In this document: positions 61,368-64,000 of the stretch, piece after piece | How positions within the stretch are numbered: position 1 is the stretch's first letter | How the letters are laid out: each line of letters opens with the position of its first letter | Source: Streptomyces sp. Sge12 | GTDB lineage: Bacteria > Actinomycetota > Actinomycetes > Streptomycetales > Streptomycetaceae | Direction of reading: 5' to 3' | Length of the DNA: 64,000 nt | Assembly (NCBI RefSeq): GCF_002080455.1 | Contig: NZ_CP020555.1 | Coordinates: forward strand, 6,174,501-6,238,500 | Notes under the pieces: model-generated | Seen by the model: only the letters and a program-made list of their open reading frames with translations | Databases searched by the model: none | Told to the model about the DNA's origin: nothing | Position numbers and translations under genes: made by a program

Positions 61368-61897
61368 GCGCGACGGCCACCCGTCCCGATCCGTACGCCG
61401 CCACACACCGGCATTCCGCAAGCACGCTCTGTGCCGAACGGAACGCGCGCGTGAGGGAGGTCCGACGGAAGGATCTTCCGTCGCAGGCCCCGGAGGCTGA
61501 AATTCCATCCTCTCCAGGGCCATAGCTCAGAGTGACATTGGTCACCCACCCACCCCCCGGCAGACCCCCTCGGGCCCTCCCGCCCCTTCCCTTGTGTCCG
61601 GATTGATCAGCCCCTGACCGAATCTGCGCAGCCCTGCGCGTGAACAGGCAGTTCGCTCCGATCACGGTGCGATTACGCCCCAAGTCCGGTCAGTTCCAGC
61701 CATCCCGTCCCGGACCACTAGTGTCGACGCGGGCACCAAGCCGCACCTCAGCCGCTCCGGCACACACCCCTGTGCCGGGACCGCGTGGACCGATCGTCAC
61801 TACACCGGCCCGATCGTTCCGCCCTGAACGGGCGACCGCCGTGAAGTGCCCTTTACGCCGCTTTGAACAAGTGCCGGTTACAGGGAGTACTTCCAGC
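61368..61897. other. 530-bp non-coding gap before the peptide-binding lipoprotein genes
   Basis: I see no gene here. At 61463-61483 CGACGGAAG-GAT-CTTCCGTCG is a perfect 9-base-arm inverted repeat with a 3-base loop, 95 bases after the HAD stop, which may be its terminator or an operator. TAGTGT at 61719-61724 is a possible -10 box. The long leader is typical of dipeptide-transporter operons but I recognise no riboswitch. Confidence 0.5.
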
Positions 61898-63502
61898 ATG
61901 AACCGCAAGACCATGGTGCTGACGGCCGCGGCCGGACTGCTCACCCCCGCGCTGGCCGCCTGCGGCAGCGCGAGCGGCGGAGGAGCAGGATCCGGAGCGA
62001 TCGTCGTCGGAACCACCGATCGGTTCGAGGCCGCAGACTTCGCTCCCGCCCCCTTCGACCCCGCCTACGCCTACGACGCCGGCGCGTGGAACGTTCTGCG
62101 CCAGACCGTCCAGACGCTGATGCACACCCCGCGCGGCGGCGGCCAGCCCGTCCCCGAAGCGGCCTCCGCCTGCCGCTTCACCGACGCCGGCAACGAGAGC
62201 TACCGCTGCACGCTGCGCCCCGGGCTGAAGTTCGCCGACGGTGAGCCGCTCACCGCCAAGGACGTCAAGTTCTCGATCGACCGCGTCCGTGCCATCAAGG
62301 ACGAGAACGGCCCCTCCTCGCTGCTCTCCACCCTCGACAACGTCGAGGTCAAGGGCGCCGACACCGTCGTCTTCCACCTGAAGACCCCGGACGCGACCTT
62401 CCCGTTCAAGCTCTCCACCCCCGCCGCCGGCATCGTCAGCGAGAAGAACTACGACGCCAAGAAGCTCCGCGAGGGCTTCTCCGTGGACGGCTCCGGTCCG
62501 TACACGATGAAGGCCGAGGTCAAGGGCAACCGGCTGGTCCGCGCCGTCTTCACCAAGAACCCGCACTACAAGGGCGACCTCAAGCTGCAGAACGACAAGG
62601 TCGAACTGCGCACCTTCGCCGATTCCCCGGCCATGAGCAAGGCGCTCACCGACGGGAAGATCCACATGGTCTCCCGCACCCTGTCGCCCGCCCAGATCAC
62701 CGAGCTCACCGAGCAGCCGCCCAAGGGCGTCAAGCTGGTCCCGATGCCTGGCCTGGAGATCCGCTACCTCGGCTTCAACACCGAGGCGCCGGTCGTCAAG
62801 GAGAAGGCCGTCCGCCAGGCCCTCGCCGCCGCCGTCGACCGCGGCCAGCTCATCTCCAAGGTCTACGGCAAGTCCGCGCAGCCGCTCTACTCGCTGGTCC
62901 CCACCACCGTCACGGGCCACGTCAACTCCTTCTACAACAAGTACGGCGAGGCCAACACGCCCAAGGCCGCCGCACTGCTGAAGGAAGCCGGGATCAAGAC
63001 CCCGGTCAAGCTGACCCTGCACTACACCAGCGACCACTACGGCGACGGCACGGCCGCCGAGTTCGAGGCCCTCAAGGCCCAGCTGAACTCCACCCAGCTC
63101 TTCGACATCACCGTCCAGGGCAGCGAGTGGTCCGACTTCCGCCCCGCCCAGAAGAAGGGCGACCACGCCGCCTACGGGCTCGGCTGGTTCCCCGACTACC
63201 CGGACGCCGACAACTTCCTCGCCCCGTTCCTGGAGCAGGACAACTTCCTGGGCACGCCGTACGCCAACAGCGCGGTGCGCAGCAGGCTCCTCCCCGAATC
63301 CCGGCGCGCGGCCGACCGTACCGTCGCCGTCCCCGCGATCACGGAGATGCAGGACATCGTCGCCGAGGACGTACCCGTCCTGCCCCTGTGGCAGGGCAAG
63401 CAGTACGTCGCCGCACGCGACGGGATCACCGGAGTGGAGTGGTCGGTCAACGCCATCTCCGACCTCCAACTGTGGGAGCTCGGTCGCGGCGTAAGCGGCT
63501 GA
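61898..63502 (+). CDS. Peptide/oligopeptide ABC transporter substrate-binding lipoprotein
   Basis: A 534-residue SBP_bac_5-family lipoprotein. The N-terminus MNRKTMVLTAAAGLLTPALAACGS carries a lipobox LAAC, so Cys22 is lipidated and the protein is tethered outside the membrane. The mature part has RCTLRPGLKFADGEPLTAKDVKFSIDRV and GPYTMKAEVKGNRLVRAVFTKNPHYKG, the usual signatures, and VRQALAAAVDRGQLI. It binds peptides or similar oligomers for uptake by an ABC permease. ATG 61898 is preceded by CAGGGAG. A second, related gene follows after 71 bases. Confidence 0.92.
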   Translation: MNRKTMVLTAAAGLLTPALAACGSASGGGAGSGAIVVGTTDRFEAADFAPAPFDPAYAYDAGAWNVLRQTVQTLMHTPRGGGQPVPEAASACRFTDAGNESYRCTLRPGLKFADGEPLTAKDVKFSIDRVRAIKDENGPSSLLSTLDNVEVKGADTVVFHLKTPDATFPFKLSTPAAGIVSEKNYDAKKLREGFSVDGSGPYTMKAEVKGNRLVRAVFTKNPHYKGDLKLQNDKVELRTFADSPAMSKALTDGKIHMVSRTLSPAQITELTEQPPKGVKLVPMPGLEIRYLGFNTEAPVVKEKAVRQALAAAVDRGQLISKVYGKSAQPLYSLVPTTVTGHVNSFYNKYGEANTPKAAALLKEAGIKTPVKLTLHYTSDHYGDGTAAEFEALKAQLNSTQLFDITVQGSEWSDFRPAQKKGDHAAYGLGWFPDYPDADNFLAPFLEQDNFLGTPYANSAVRSRLLPESRRAADRTVAVPAITEMQDIVAEDVPVLPLWQGKQYVAARDGITGVEWSVNAISDLQLWELGRGVSG

Positions 63503-63573
63503 GAACGGCAACAACCGGCGGCGGGTGTCGCAGGCCGGCGCAACGAAACAGTTCGACTGTGAAGGACGTTCGC

Positions 63574-64000
63574 GTGAATCGACGTAACCAGTGGCTGGCG
63601 GCCCCGCTCGGCGCAGCCACCGCCGCCGCGCTGCTCAGCGGTTGCGGTTCGACCGATGGCTCCAATGCCGGCAGCGGCAAGGGCGTGGTCATGGGCATAT
63701 CCGACAAGGTGAAGTCCGTCGACCCGGCATCGGGCTACGACCCGGGCTCCTGGCTGCTGTTCAACAACGTCTTCCAGTCGCTGCTGAGCTTCCCCAAGGG
63801 CGGCACCACCCCCGAGCCCGACGCCGCACAGACCTGTGCCTTCGAGGGCGGCGACAGCAAGCTCTACAAGTGCACCCTGCGGGACGGCCTGAAGTTCAGC
63901 AACGGCCACAGCCTCACCTCGAAGGACGTCAAGTTCTCCTTCGAGCGCACGCTGAAGATCAACGACGAGAACGGCCCCGCCGTGATGCTCGCGTCGATCG
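63574..64000 (+). CDS. Second peptide ABC transporter substrate-binding lipoprotein (cut by window end)
   Basis: The first 142 residues of a gene paralogous to the preceding one. The signal peptide MNRRNQWLAAPLGAATAAALLSGCGS has a lipobox (LSGC). The mature part continues VVMGISDKVKSVDPASGYDPGSWLLFNNVFQSLLSFPKGGTTPEPDAAQTCAFEGG and the conserved YKCTLRDGLKFSNGHSLTSKDVKFSFERTLKINDENGPAVMLASI, closely parallel to 61898-63502. GTG 63574 follows GAAGGA. The rest, and any permease genes, are beyond the window. Confidence 0.9.
   Translation, partial: MNRRNQWLAAPLGAATAAALLSGCGSTDGSNAGSGKGVVMGISDKVKSVDPASGYDPGSWLLFNNVFQSLLSFPKGGTTPEPDAAQTCAFEGGDSKLYKCTLRDGLKFSNGHSLTSKDVKFSFERTLKINDENGPAVMLASI

Overview
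The window is high-GC DNA of a Streptomyces chromosome. The genus is supported by two chaplin genes, the gylR-glpF-glpK-glpD glycerol cluster, a mycothiol-ligase (mshC) operon with its actinobacterial companions (DUF3090 and SCO1664 families), an ECF41-type sigma factor, many TetR regulators beside acyl-CoA enzymes, frequent GTG starts and GTGA stop/start overlaps. It is core-like sequence: I see no integrase, transposase, phage gene or CRISPR array. One tRNA gene, tRNA-Leu(GAG), is present.

Layout. 1-3007: tail of a molybdopterin oxidoreductase and a CitMHS citrate transporter. 3031-9088: aldehyde and alcohol dehydrogenases, an ankyrin/HEAT repeat protein, a TetR regulator and an acyl-CoA dehydrogenase, linked by a shared operator (AACTA-N7-TAGTT). 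9210-15535: YiaA/B-like protein, TetR and MaoC genes sharing another operator, SoxR, a keto-acid-cleavage-like gene coupled to a zinc-ribbon protein, an alpha/beta hydrolase and a NamZ-type hydrolase. 15570-23704: a lipid-catabolic set (SDR, acyl-CoA ligase, TetR, acyl-CoA dehydrogenase, APH-like protein, metallo-beta-lactamase-fold enzyme) with three related operator-like sites, interrupted by a secreted subtilase. 23781-29014: His-rich protein, two DUF202 membrane proteins, Nudix, FAD dehydrogenase, ASCH and a hypothetical. 29140-32372: two amino-acid permeases. 32516-34958: an unusual two-gene module, an APH-fold kinase with the only TTA codon I found plus a CorA-like protein with a GIN motif. 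34999-40379: four-helix membrane protein, ECF41 sigma factor, tRNA-Leu, M20 peptidase, two chaplins (one with a collagen-like stalk and a sortase signal) and small conserved proteins. 40443-46831: a RecD2-like protein without Walker motifs, aldo/keto reductase, F420-type LLM enzyme, ferritin-like protein and CorA. 46886-50433: histidine phosphatase, DUF3090, SCO1664-family protein and mshC. 50546-56787: PAC2 protein and the glycerol cluster. 57063-60553: metH, interrupted at about 18 places by loss of C or G bases. 60666-64000: HAD phosphatase and two tandem peptide-binding lipoproteins, the second cut by the window end.

How it fits together. Most of the window is local catabolic units, each with its own TetR or IclR regulator, whose operators can be read by comparing intergenic sequences. 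The more unusual items are the collagen-like chaplin, the TTA-containing kinase/GIN-CorA pair, the RecD2-like protein lacking its ATPase motifs, the phosphatase beside mshC, and the clustered deletions in metH, which look like consensus error rather than biology.
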